64,000 nt of DNA from contig NZ_FNEX01000007.1 of NCBI RefSeq assembly GCF_900100435.1, positions 177,503 through 241,502 of the forward strand. The letters are read 5' to 3'. This document shows, one piece after another, positions 1 to 8,582 of this stretch. The notes beneath the pieces were generated by a model that was given only the letters and a program-made list of their open reading frames with translations, searched no databases and was not told the DNA's origin. Made by a program: the position numbers and the translations under genes. The DNA is from Pedobacter sp. ok626. Lineage in GTDB: Bacteria > Bacteroidota > Bacteroidia > Sphingobacteriales > Sphingobacteriaceae. Position 1 is the stretch's first letter; each line of letters begins with the position of its first letter.

Positions 1-290
1 CTCGTGATACCATCATTACCCTTGCTAAAAAAGCAGGTATCGAGGTTGAAGAAAGACGTGTAAGCGTAAAAGAAGTAATTGAAGGAATCGAAAACGGAAC
101 ACTTACTGATGCTTTTGCAGCAGGTACCGCAGCAACTGTTACTCCAATCGGTGAAATTGGTTACCAAGGTAAAACTTATACTTTAACTGATCCTTCTACA
201 CGTACAATTTCTGCAGGTATTGCAAAAACATTGAATGATATCCGTTACGGATTAGTTCCTGATGAGTTGGGTTGGAACTGGGTATTGTAA
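1..290 (+). CDS. ilvE: Branched-chain amino acid aminotransferase, C-terminal part
   Basis: The window opens inside this gene; about 95 C-terminal residues are visible, read from base 3 to a TAA at 288-290. The enzyme is PLP-dependent and interconverts valine, leucine and isoleucine with their 2-keto acids in the cytoplasm. The segment DAFAAGTAATVTPIGEIGY, followed by a Tyr-Thr strand and a final helix ending in the DELGWNW region, matches the C-terminal lobe of larger (type II) fold-type IV BCATs, where the GT(A)A loop contacts the cofactor phosphate and substrate. The catalytic lysine lies upstream of the window, so activity cannot be judged. A strong hairpin terminator follows about 30 bases downstream, so this is the end of its transcript. 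Identification is confident at family level. Confidence 0.88.
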   Translation, partial: RDTIITLAKKAGIEVEERRVSVKEVIEGIENGTLTDAFAAGTAATVTPIGEIGYQGKTYTLTDPSTRTISAGIAKTLNDIRYGLVPDELGWNWVL

Positions 291-317
291 ATACTAAGCT
301 AATTTAAAATATAATAC

Positions 318-346
318 AGGCGCCTTTATTAAGGGCGCCTTTTTAT
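318..346 (+). terminator. Rho-independent terminator after ilvE
   Basis: Seven-base arms AGGCGCC (318-324) and GGCGCCT (334-340) surround a 9-base loop and are followed by a T-rich run. It separates ilvE from the peptidase gene and argues against a TTG start at 346 for the latter. Confidence 0.85.
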
Positions 347-381
347 TGTCAAATCATAAAAAAACTAACGTACTTAACCAA

Positions 382-2502
382 ATGAAACTAACCTTAACCC
401 TGGGCCTGGCTGGTGCATTACTGATCAGCATTCCGACATACGCTCAGCTTAAAAAACTGAACCAACAACAAATATTTGCAGGTCAACCTTCACTAACCAA
501 GCCAATGAGTGTAATAACAGGCTGGAGTGATGACAGTCATTACATTGAAATGGACGCAAAAGATCGAAAATTGTATGCGGTTGATGTAAAGTCTGGCGCA
601 AAAACCGCCTACACTCCCCCAGCTCAAAGCAATGTAAATGTAACTGTAGAGCAGAATGATATCTATATCAAATACGGAAAAAACGAGCCTAAGCGTTTAA
701 CGAATGACAAGGATGACGAAAAGAACCCAGTACTATCTCCCGATGGAAAATACGTAGCCTTTACCCGCAACAACGACCTGTTTGCTGTAGATACGGAGAC
801 CGCAAAAGAGATCAGGTATACCAGTGATGCGACCGATGTAATTTACAATGGTTGGTCATCATGGGTATATTATGAGGAAATTTTAGGTAGACCAACCAAC
901 TACCGTGCATTTTGGTGGGCACCCGACAGCAAGCACATTGCTTTCATGCGCTTCGACGACACTAAAGTTCCTATGTTTCCTATTTATGGATCAACTGGCC
1001 AGCATGGCTATGTAGAAAAAACACGTTACCCAAAAGCGGGAGATCCAAACCCAGAAGTAAAGGTTGGCTTTGTAAAAACAACCGGAGGTCCGGTAGTTTG
1101 GGCCGATTTTAATGAAAAAGACGATCAGTATTTCGGTACGCCTTTCTGGAGTTATGACGGTGCCAATTTAATGGTTCAATGGATGAATCGCGGTCAGGAT
1201 AACCTGAAGTTCTATACGGTAAACCCAGTTACCGGAGCCAAAAAAGAGATATACGATGAAAAACAATCTTCCTGGATAAGCCTAGATGATCGCGACAGGA
1301 TTGAGTATCTTAAGGATAAGAAACATTACATTCTGCAAAGTGACAAAACAGGTTGGGCACATTTTTACCTATACACCCTAGATGGCAAACTCATCAATCC
1401 AATAACTAGTGGTAAATGGCAAATAAGTCACCTTGTACATGTTGACGAGAAGATTAAGGTGGTTTACTTTATGGCTCGTAAGGAAGCTTCCACCAGAACC
1501 GATCTTTACCGTGTTGATTATAATGGAAAGAATTTAAAGCGTTTAACTTTTGGCGACTATACCCATCAGGTACAGTTATCACCAAATGGAACTTACTTCA
1601 TCACTACCTATTCTAATGTTTCTACACCAACGAAACGTACTTTGCTAGACAATACCGGAAAAGTGATTAAAGAACTTGGAGATAGTAAATCAGCTGATTA
1701 TGACCAGTATATTTTTGGTAAAACAGAGATGATCACCATCCCTACTGACGATGGCTACAACCTTCCTGCAGTAATCACGTATCCGACTAACTTTGATCAA
1801 AACAAGAAATACCCAGTAATCATGAGTATCTATGGTGGACCGAATGCTGGTACAGTAACAAACACCTGGAAAGGAACAGGCAACCAGTGGTGGGCAAACG
1901 AAGGGATTATACAAATTGCAGTGGATCACCGTGCCTCGGGACAATTCGGCAAGGCGGGTGTAGCTTTAATGCACCGTAACCTTGGCAAATGGGAAATGAA
2001 GGATTATACGACTGCTGCAAGATGGCTAAAAGCTAAACCTTGGGTTGACAACAAAAAGTTATTAATTACCGGGCACAGCTATGGTGGTTATATGACTTGT
2101 ATGGCTTTAACCATGGGAGCTGGTGATTTTGACTTTGGTTATGCAGGTGCTCCTGTTACCAGTTGGGAGCTGTACGATACGCATTACACGGAACGCTTTA
2201 TGGACACACCACAGGAAAACCCTGAGGGCTATAAAAATGGATCTGTATTAACCTATGTAAACAACTACAAAGGCTTATTGCGCATTATGCATGGCGATAT
2301 GGATGACAATGTGCACATGCAGAATACCATCCAATTGATTGATAAACTTCAAAATGCCAACAAGCATTTTGAGCTAATGATTTATCCGGGCGGCAGGCAT
2401 GGTTGGGGCGGCGTTAAAACTCCACATGACCGCGCTGAAAGGATTCGCTTTTATTACCAAAATCTATTGAACAAACCTGTACCAGAAGAGTTACTAAAGT
2501 AA
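382..2502 (+). CDS. Dipeptidyl peptidase IV-type S9 serine peptidase
   Basis: This is a 706-residue exported peptidase, predicted to release Xaa-Pro dipeptides from peptide N-termini in the periplasm. The start is placed at ATG 382 because it begins a clean signal peptide (MKLTLTLGLAGALL..., cleavage near TYA-Q); the in-frame TTG at 346 lies in the preceding terminator. An N-terminal beta-propeller spans about residues 80-430. It contains the paired glutamates E165-E166 in YYEEILGR, which in DPP IV bind the substrate N-terminus. The alpha/beta-hydrolase domain covers about 480-706, with the triad Ser566 (GHSYGGYM), Asp641 (HGDMDDNVH) and His673 (GRHGWGG). All catalytic and specificity residues are present, so it is probably active. 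It has its own terminator at 2511-2543 and looks monocistronic. A tripeptidyl or acylaminoacyl peptidase is less likely because of the double-Glu motif. Confidence 0.93.
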   Translation: MKLTLTLGLAGALLISIPTYAQLKKLNQQQIFAGQPSLTKPMSVITGWSDDSHYIEMDAKDRKLYAVDVKSGAKTAYTPPAQSNVNVTVEQNDIYIKYGKNEPKRLTNDKDDEKNPVLSPDGKYVAFTRNNDLFAVDTETAKEIRYTSDATDVIYNGWSSWVYYEEILGRPTNYRAFWWAPDSKHIAFMRFDDTKVPMFPIYGSTGQHGYVEKTRYPKAGDPNPEVKVGFVKTTGGPVVWADFNEKDDQYFGTPFWSYDGANLMVQWMNRGQDNLKFYTVNPVTGAKKEIYDEKQSSWISLDDRDRIEYLKDKKHYILQSDKTGWAHFYLYTLDGKLINPITSGKWQISHLVHVDEKIKVVYFMARKEASTRTDLYRVDYNGKNLKRLTFGDYTHQVQLSPNGTYFITTYSNVSTPTKRTLLDNTGKVIKELGDSKSADYDQYIFGKTEMITIPTDDGYNLPAVITYPTNFDQNKKYPVIMSIYGGPNAGTVTNTWKGTGNQWWANEGIIQIAVDHRASGQFGKAGVALMHRNLGKWEMKDYTTAARWLKAKPWVDNKKLLITGHSYGGYMTCMALTMGAGDFDFGYAGAPVTSWELYDTHYTERFMDTPQENPEGYKNGSVLTYVNNYKGLLRIMHGDMDDNVHMQNTIQLIDKLQNANKHFELMIYPGGRHGWGGVKTPHDRAERIRFYYQNLLNKPVPEELLK

Positions 2503-2510
2503 ATAACCAT

Positions 2511-2543
2511 AAAGAGCCTGTTGATGAACAGGCTCTTTTTTTG
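2511..2543 (+). terminator. Rho-independent terminator after the S9 peptidase
   Basis: Arms AGAGCCTGTT and AACAGGCTCT enclose a 4-base loop and are followed by seven T residues. This is a classical strong terminator 8 bases past the stop codon. Confidence 0.92.
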
Positions 2544-2648
2544 TCCATCTTTATAGCCCCCCTTCAACTTCGATTTAACACTCGCTTAACACTACATGTT
2601 TTACTTTTAATTGTGAAACAGTCCAATCTCCAAAGCATTCAAAAACGA

Positions 2649-4214
2649 ATGCTCATATGCCTCCTTTACATCCTTACCTGTTGCTCAGTTATACAGGCAA
2701 AGGTTATTGAAAAAAGTGTCATAGACTCCTTAATAAAAAAACAACCTAACGCCGCCTTTATAAAGATTAAAAATGCTTTAAACAAGGCGCTTGCTCAAAA
2801 CGATTCTATTTCTGCAGCCAACTCTTATCTGTACCTGGCCGAATTATTTTACTATCAGGCCGCCTACCCACAAGCAGTCGACTATTACTACAAGGCAGAC
2901 CGCATCTTTAGAAAAAGTAATGACTTGACCAACCTGGCAAAAACGGTCAACAAAACCGGGGAAGCTTATTATTATAGCAAGCAATACGACATCTCACTTA
3001 CAAAATTTCAGGAAGGTTTAGCACTCTACAAAAGACTGAACAATGTGCGAGGGATCGCAGAGTCCTATGGCTTGATTGGTCAAACTTATGAAAAGAGTGG
3101 CAAGTATGCTCAGGCCATGAAATATCAACAGCTGGCGCTTAGTGAATTTAACAAAACAAAGGACAAGACCGGTATTGCGAAAATCTATGAAAATCTGGGC
3201 AGCATTTATGAAGATGAGCCAAAAATGGACTCTGCCCTAAAGTATTATAATCTTGCGCTAAATCTAAACAAAGCAAACTCAAACGACCTCGCCCAGATAG
3301 AGATTATCAATAACATTGGCGATGTTTACAGAAAGACCGGAAAATACAATGAAGCACTCGGTTATACACGTAAGGCCGCACAAATGGCCCTTAACATGAA
3401 TGATCAATACCAACTGAGTAGTGCATACCGCGATCTTTCGAAAAACTTTGACCTGATGAAAAGGTATGATAGCGCCTATCATTACAGCGAACTGGGTAGG
3501 AATATCTTTCTGAGAATCTTCACTGAAGATACCAATAAGCAAATGGCGTTACTACAAACGCTATTTGAAATCCAGCAAAAGGATGCCGCTATTACAGGTT
3601 TTGAAAAAGAGAAAAAAGCAAATCAGTTTATCATCATCGCTACAATATTGATTGTTGTTTTGCTGGGCCTATTGGCGGCTAGTATCTTCAGCCGACAACG
3701 CCTTAAAATCAAAAACGAGCAACAGCTCAATGAGCAGAATCATGTGCTTTACCTGGCCCAAAAGGATGCCATAGAGGCCGAGCTCGAACTAAAAGGTAAG
3801 GAACTAACCAGCAACACGCTCCATGTGATACAAAGCAATCAGTTCTTAGAAGAGTTACGTACTGAGCTGGAGGAAATGATAAAAGACGATAAAAGAGATC
3901 AGAAAAAAAGGTTACAGCAAATCGTAACAAAGATTAACCAAAGCACCAGTCGCGATAAACACTGGAAAGAATTCAGCAGCCTGTTTGAACAAATCCATCA
4001 TACCTTTTTTGACAACCTGAAGAAATATAGTGATGAATTAACCGCAAGCGATTTACGTTTGGTTGCCCTTATTAAAATGAATTTAAACTCGAAGGATATG
4101 GCTACTCTTTTTGGTATATCACAGGATAGTTTACGTGTTGCCCGTTACCGTTTGCGGAAGAAACTGGACATCCCGCAGGGCGAAAACCTGAGCACTTTTA
4201 TACAGACTTTATAG
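2649..4214 (+). CDS. TPR-repeat, membrane-anchored HTH transcriptional regulator
   Basis: A 521-residue protein. The start is put at ATG 2649 because it opens a signal peptide (MLICLLYILTCCSVIQA); in-frame TTG 2541 and GTG 2613 give an implausible N-terminus. Residues about 45-300 form tandem tetratricopeptide repeats (for example ESYGLIGQTYEKSGKYAQAM and KIYENLGSIYEDEPKMDSAL). One transmembrane helix follows at about 328-350 (FIIIATILIVVLLGLLAASI), then a charged coiled coil. The C-terminal 55 residues are a LuxR/GerE-like winged helix-turn-helix (LRLVALIKMNLNSKDMATLF, then GISQDSLRVARYRLRKKL). The predicted topology puts the TPRs in the periplasm and the DNA-binding domain in the cytoplasm, tethered to the membrane. 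This architecture is common in Bacteroidota; ligands are generally unknown. It lies directly upstream of, and co-directional with, the phytase/TonB receptor cluster, so it may control it; that is inference. Confidence 0.82.
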   Translation: MLICLLYILTCCSVIQAKVIEKSVIDSLIKKQPNAAFIKIKNALNKALAQNDSISAANSYLYLAELFYYQAAYPQAVDYYYKADRIFRKSNDLTNLAKTVNKTGEAYYYSKQYDISLTKFQEGLALYKRLNNVRGIAESYGLIGQTYEKSGKYAQAMKYQQLALSEFNKTKDKTGIAKIYENLGSIYEDEPKMDSALKYYNLALNLNKANSNDLAQIEIINNIGDVYRKTGKYNEALGYTRKAAQMALNMNDQYQLSSAYRDLSKNFDLMKRYDSAYHYSELGRNIFLRIFTEDTNKQMALLQTLFEIQQKDAAITGFEKEKKANQFIIIATILIVVLLGLLAASIFSRQRLKIKNEQQLNEQNHVLYLAQKDAIEAELELKGKELTSNTLHVIQSNQFLEELRTELEEMIKDDKRDQKKRLQQIVTKINQSTSRDKHWKEFSSLFEQIHHTFFDNLKKYSDELTASDLRLVALIKMNLNSKDMATLFGISQDSLRVARYRLRKKLDIPQGENLSTFIQTL

Positions 4215-4237
4215 CTGAAAAACGCGATCCACCCGAA

Positions 4238-4276
4238 CTTAACAAATTGTTAATATTACGCTAACCTAATGATAAC
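4238..4276 (+). promoter_or_regulatory. Four 11-bp-phased TAAC repeats, Pho-box-like
   Basis: Four hexamers sit at exact 11-bp intervals: TTAACA (4239), TTAATA (4250), CTAACC (4261) and ATAACG (4272). Tandem TT(A/T/C)A(C/T)A units with an 11-bp period are the layout of PhoP/PhoB-family boxes. They lie in the leader of an operon ending in a phytase. The nearest recognisable core promoter is about 120 bases downstream, which weakens a direct activator role. Confidence 0.5.
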
Positions 4277-4337
4277 GGCGTTTTTTGCTACAAATAAAGC
4301 CTTAAAAAACAAGCAATTAAGCAAAAACAGTATACGA

Positions 4338-4388
4338 TGTATACGTTCTGTATATAGTCGCTGTAACGCTGTATACATTTTGTACACG
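4338..4388 (+). promoter_or_regulatory. Phased TGTATA direct repeats upstream of the TonB receptor
   Basis: TGTA motifs occur at 4338 (TGTATACG), 4349 (TGTATATA), 4362 (TGTAACGC), 4370 (TGTATACA) and 4381 (TGTACACG). Two pairs are spaced exactly 11 bp, and the pairs are 32 bp (about three helical turns) apart. The second pair ends about 8 bases before the candidate -33 element, a normal place for an activator site. The binding factor is unknown. Confidence 0.45.
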
Positions 4389-4395
4389 GTCGAAA

Positions 4396-4427
4396 TTGAC
4401 AAGTATCTGCTGGGCTTTACACATTTG
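4396..4427 (+). promoter_or_regulatory. Candidate Bacteroidota promoter for the phytase operon
   Basis: TTG at 4396-4398 is followed after 21 bases by CACATTTG at 4420-4427, a one-mismatch version of the TAnnTTTG -7 element. The TonB receptor ATG lies at 4464, giving a leader of roughly 30 bases. Confidence 0.45.
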
Positions 4428-4463
4428 CAGCATAATTAAAAACACAAACAAATTATTCGCAAG

Positions 4464-7232
4464 ATGAAGTCAACTTTACAAGTTCTTTTATGCTTATTAC
4501 TAAGCATAGCCACCGCAAAAGCTACAAGCTTGAAGGGCTATGTTTACGATCAGAAAACCGGAGAAGCCATAACGGGGGCCTCGGTACGTCTGGAAAACAC
4601 GGACAAAGCAGTGCTCACAGGACTGGATGGGTCTTTCGAGATCAAGCATCCACCAGTAGGGACTTATACACTAAAAGTATCCTATTTAATGTACAAAGCG
4701 GTCTTAAAACAAATCGTCATCTTAAAAGAAGACAATCCTACCTTAAAAATTTATCTGTCTGAAAGTAAGGACAAAGATTTAAGTGAGGTTATCATTTCAA
4801 GTAAAAGTGATGGGGCTACAGAAAAAACAGCCCGTCGAATTGAGCAAAGATCATTACAGATCGTGAATGTAGTTTCAGGCCGGGCAATAGAGGTTTCTCC
4901 TGATTTGACCGTGGCAAACGTTATTCAACGTGTATCAGGCATATCTATTGAAAGAAGCAATAGTGGCGACGGACAGTACGCCATTGTAAGGGGGATGGAT
5001 AAAAGGTACAATTATACGCTGGTTAATGGGGTAAAGATTCCGAGTCCTGATAACAAATACCGCTACGTGCCATTGGATATTTTCCCTTCTGAATTGTTAG
5101 AAAGACTGGAAGTATACAAGACATTAACACCAAACATGGAAGCTGACGCCATTGGTGGTGTTGTAAATATGGTGATGAAAGATGCGCCGGAGAAACTGCG
5201 AATCAACGCAAACCTTGCCGCAGGTTACAGCCAACTATTTATAGACAGGGATTTCCTGAGCTTTGATGCTTCCGGGATCAATCATAAATCGCCTTATGAG
5301 ATCCATGGTAAGAATTACCAGGCGACTACCTCAGATTTCCCAAAAGGGATGGTAGATTATGCAGCTAAACATCCTGCACCAAACGTAGTTGGCGGACTCT
5401 CTATAGGCAACCGATATTTCAATGATAAACTCGGAATTTTACTTGCTGGAAGTTATCAGAACAACTACAGGGGAAGCAACAGTACTTTTTACAACACTCA
5501 GGTAGTATCAACCGATAAGGTGAGCTCCGTGATGAGCAAAGGCGAAAGGCAGTATTCTGAGCAGGTAAAACGTTATGGTGCGCATGCAAAATTGGATTAT
5601 GTATTCGACAAAAACAACAAACTAAGTTTGTATAATGTATATGTTGATCTAAACAGCTTGCAACTTCGCGATTCAAAATCAGTTGATTTTACAAGCGGAT
5701 ATGATCCGGAAAAAGGGAATGCCAAACTTAATTATGCCACCCGTACACGTTTTACAGAGCAACAGATTTACAACAGCACCTTACAAGGAAATCACCAGTT
5801 GATTCCGGAAAAATTAAAGCTTAACTGGTCGGCTGTTTATTCTTCTGCTAAAAATGATGTACCTGATCAAAATAACATCAATATCCTTGGTGTAAGAGAA
5901 AACTTTATAGACAAACGTACTTTCGCTCCAGCTATCGGAGATGCTTACACACGACGCTGGGAACGCAATACAGAGGAAGACAAAGCTGGTTATGTAGATC
6001 TTAGCTACAATACGACCATCGCAGGTACAAAGGTTGAATTTAATGCAGGTGGTTTATACAGAGATAAACAACGCAGCAGCTTTTACAATCAGTATGTATT
6101 GACTTCCAGCAATCCAGAAGCATTATACGGCCGGGAATTCAATAACTATACAGAAATTGCCTGGACCATAAAAAACCCTACGGGATCAGTTGACAACGCA
6201 TTAACCTATGATGCATCGGAAAAAATATCTGCAGGATACGGAATGGTTACTTTAACCGCTAAAAACCTTCAGGTGATCGGTGGTCTTCGCGTTGAGCATA
6301 CTGACCAAGGTTACAAAATGCTTTTCCCTGCAGCAGAATTACGCCCTATAGGATCACAGGTCTATACAGATTACTTGCCAAGCTTAAACCTAAAGTATAA
6401 ACTGGCGGAGACACAGCAATTACATGCTTCTTATTTCCGCTCCTTAAACCGTCCTGGCTTTTATGAGATCGTACCTGGAACAGGTTTAATTCAGGATGAC
6501 TATAAAGAAAAAGGTAACCCGGATTTAAAACGTGTAATTGCCGATAACTTTGACCTGCGTTATGAATTGTTTCCTGATGGAAATGACCAATTGTTAGTAG
6601 GCGCTTTCTACAAAAAAATAAAGGATCCTATTGAATACAGCATTCAGGCAGACCCTACCCGCCCACAGGACACCTACTATTTACCGGGTAACTTCGGCGA
6701 CGCCCGCAACTATGGTTTGGAACTTGATTACATCAAATTCATCCATAAGTTTGGAATTAAAGCCAACTATACCTACACACACTCCAGGATTACCACCCCG
6801 AAAAGCTCAAGATATAGAGACGGCAATGGCGACTTAAAAACAGCTTCTGTTGAGCAAAGCAGACCGCTATACGGACAATCAGAGCATATCGGAAATATTT
6901 CCTTATTATATAAAGAAGGAGGAAAAAAAGGTTTTGATATCCAACTGGCCGCAGCCTTCACTGGTCCCCGCATCAATACAGTTTCCCAGTTTTTAGACAA
7001 TGATCTATGGCAGCAAGGATTTGTTCAGATGGATTTTTCTGCAGAAAAGAGATTCAAAAATAACGTCAGCATTTTTATAAAAGCAGGAAACCTACTGAAT
7101 ACACCTTCAAAACTATTCATTAAAGGCACCAACCCTAATGAAACCAATGCAACATTATTTGATGGCAAAACATTAGTCCGTGCTGATTACTACAAACAAA
7201 CCTATTTATTAGGTCTACGCTACAAAATATAA
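4464..7232 (+). CDS. TonB-dependent outer-membrane receptor (phytase cluster)
   Basis: A 922-residue outer-membrane transporter driven by TonB. It has a signal peptide (residues 1-20), a carboxypeptidase-regulatory-like beta-sandwich at about 22-105 (GYVYDQKTGEAITGASVRLE), and a plug domain at about 125-240 (VANVIQRVSGISIERS... VRGMDKRYNYTLVNG... EADAIGGVVNMVMK). A long beta-barrel follows, ending in the aromatic/hydrophobic strand TYLLGLRYKI. Length is typical of the family. There is no SusD-type partner next to it; instead it is followed within about 30 bases by a surface-type lipoprotein and then a phytase lipoprotein, so its substrate may be phytate, an inositol phosphate or a chelated metal. 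That substrate guess rests only on neighbours. A phased-repeat leader and candidate promoter lie upstream. Confidence 0.9.
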   Translation: MKSTLQVLLCLLLSIATAKATSLKGYVYDQKTGEAITGASVRLENTDKAVLTGLDGSFEIKHPPVGTYTLKVSYLMYKAVLKQIVILKEDNPTLKIYLSESKDKDLSEVIISSKSDGATEKTARRIEQRSLQIVNVVSGRAIEVSPDLTVANVIQRVSGISIERSNSGDGQYAIVRGMDKRYNYTLVNGVKIPSPDNKYRYVPLDIFPSELLERLEVYKTLTPNMEADAIGGVVNMVMKDAPEKLRINANLAAGYSQLFIDRDFLSFDASGINHKSPYEIHGKNYQATTSDFPKGMVDYAAKHPAPNVVGGLSIGNRYFNDKLGILLAGSYQNNYRGSNSTFYNTQVVSTDKVSSVMSKGERQYSEQVKRYGAHAKLDYVFDKNNKLSLYNVYVDLNSLQLRDSKSVDFTSGYDPEKGNAKLNYATRTRFTEQQIYNSTLQGNHQLIPEKLKLNWSAVYSSAKNDVPDQNNINILGVRENFIDKRTFAPAIGDAYTRRWERNTEEDKAGYVDLSYNTTIAGTKVEFNAGGLYRDKQRSSFYNQYVLTSSNPEALYGREFNNYTEIAWTIKNPTGSVDNALTYDASEKISAGYGMVTLTAKNLQVIGGLRVEHTDQGYKMLFPAAELRPIGSQVYTDYLPSLNLKYKLAETQQLHASYFRSLNRPGFYEIVPGTGLIQDDYKEKGNPDLKRVIADNFDLRYELFPDGNDQLLVGAFYKKIKDPIEYSIQADPTRPQDTYYLPGNFGDARNYGLELDYIKFIHKFGIKANYTYTHSRITTPKSSRYRDGNGDLKTASVEQSRPLYGQSEHIGNISLLYKEGGKKGFDIQLAAAFTGPRINTVSQFLDNDLWQQGFVQMDFSAEKRFKNNVSIFIKAGNLLNTPSKLFIKGTNPNETNATLFDGKTLVRADYYKQTYLLGLRYKI

Positions 7233-7264
7233 ACCATTTGATCATTCATCATAAAAGACAAAAA

Positions 7265-8521
7265 ATGAAAGCAAAACAAATGTTTACCTTCCTTGCCCTA
7301 TTCATGGTCATGCTTACCAGTTGCGAAAAGGCAAATATAAATGTAGATCCTGATACAGGAAATGGATCTGCCATCGGCGAAGTTTCGGGAATATGGAAAA
7401 GAGGAAGTGTACAGCACATCACTGGAGATATTATCATCCCGGCAGGTCAATCGCTAACCATAGAAGAAGGTGTAACCGTGATTATGGACGCCGCAACTAA
7501 ACCAGAAATCATTGTAAAAGGAAACCTTTATGCAGAAGGTACCTTTGCATTTCCTATAAAATTCACTGTTGATGAAGCTTTAAGAACCGAAGAGAACAAA
7601 TTCGGACGACTATGGGGTGGAATATTAGCCGCATCAAGTTGTAGTGAGCTATTACTTAACTATACCATTGTTGAATATGCCGGAGCGACAACTTCCGATG
7701 CCTCAACCTCTGTAAAACAAAAATTGTATAAAGGAAAAGCAGGTGAAAACCTGCCAGCACTATGGTTTGCCAATGTTAAAGGTAAGCTGGTGGTAACAAA
7801 CAGCATTTTCCGAAATCTACAGGAAGATTGTACCTACATAGAGGGCGGAAAGATTATTTTCTCGAACAACCAGTTTTATACGACAGGTTTAACTGGTGGT
7901 GAAGCCATTAACTTTAAGTCAGGATGTCTTGCTGATGTTGCCAACAATATAGTGTATAGTACAAATACCAATGCGCTAAAATTATCGAATAGCGGCGACA
8001 GGGATCCTCAAGCTTATATTATAGCCTATAACAATACGTTTGTGAACACCGGCTGGCGCCGACCAACCGCAAAAGGTGGATCTATATGGGTTGAAGCCAC
8101 AGTTAGGGTTAGCATATTTAACAATATGTTTATCAACACCCGCTTTGGTATCAAACGCGACACCAAAGCCCCGGAAGATGTCAGATCTATATTCAGTAAT
8201 AATTATTATTACGGGTATAATCAGACTACCGTAAATCAGTTTCAGCCAACGACAGAAATCATAGCTGGAACGAACGATATCATTGGCAAAACTGCGGGCG
8301 ATAACGAACCTAAGTTTGTAAATTATCCGACCAGTACAGATGTCAACAATGCCGTATTCAGTTCAGCCTGGGACTTCCATTTGCAATCTGGCTCTCCTGC
8401 AATCGGCAAAGGTAAAACAGATATTAAACCACAGCATACCGCAGGGCTAGTACTGAACGGAGTTACCTATAAATCACCAGATCCAGCGAGCTATATTGGT
8501 GCTTTCGGCACTGCTAACTAA
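7265..8521 (+). CDS. Right-handed beta-helix lipoprotein
   Basis: A 418-residue lipoprotein of unknown biochemical function. The start is ATG 7265 (MKAKQMFTFLALFMVMLTSC), which gives a lipobox LTSC with the lipid-carrying Cys20; the earlier in-frame TTG at 7238 only adds polar residues. Residues about 60-400 consist of short beta-strand repeats with Asn ladders (for example SIFRNLQEDCTYIEGGKI, NTFVNTGWRRPTAKGG, IFNNMFINT), typical of parallel beta-helix proteins of the pectate-lyase-like superfamily. No catalytic motif of a known polysaccharide lyase is obvious. It sits between the TonB receptor and the phytase, with a 32-base gap before and 61 bases after, and is likely co-transcribed. A substrate-binding or surface-presentation role beside the receptor is an inference. 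Confidence 0.78.
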   Translation: MKAKQMFTFLALFMVMLTSCEKANINVDPDTGNGSAIGEVSGIWKRGSVQHITGDIIIPAGQSLTIEEGVTVIMDAATKPEIIVKGNLYAEGTFAFPIKFTVDEALRTEENKFGRLWGGILAASSCSELLLNYTIVEYAGATTSDASTSVKQKLYKGKAGENLPALWFANVKGKLVVTNSIFRNLQEDCTYIEGGKIIFSNNQFYTTGLTGGEAINFKSGCLADVANNIVYSTNTNALKLSNSGDRDPQAYIIAYNNTFVNTGWRRPTAKGGSIWVEATVRVSIFNNMFINTRFGIKRDTKAPEDVRSIFSNNYYYGYNQTTVNQFQPTTEIIAGTNDIIGKTAGDNEPKFVNYPTSTDVNNAVFSSAWDFHLQSGSPAIGKGKTDIKPQHTAGLVLNGVTYKSPDPASYIGAFGTAN

Positions 8522-8582
8522 ACAAATTATCAATAATGCTGTTGTTCCGTACAACCGGGCAACAACATACAAACCTATATTA

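Noticed and set aside
346..381. TTG start for the S9 peptidase
   Set aside because: It lies within the T-rich part of the ilvE terminator and precedes a perfect signal peptide starting at ATG 382.
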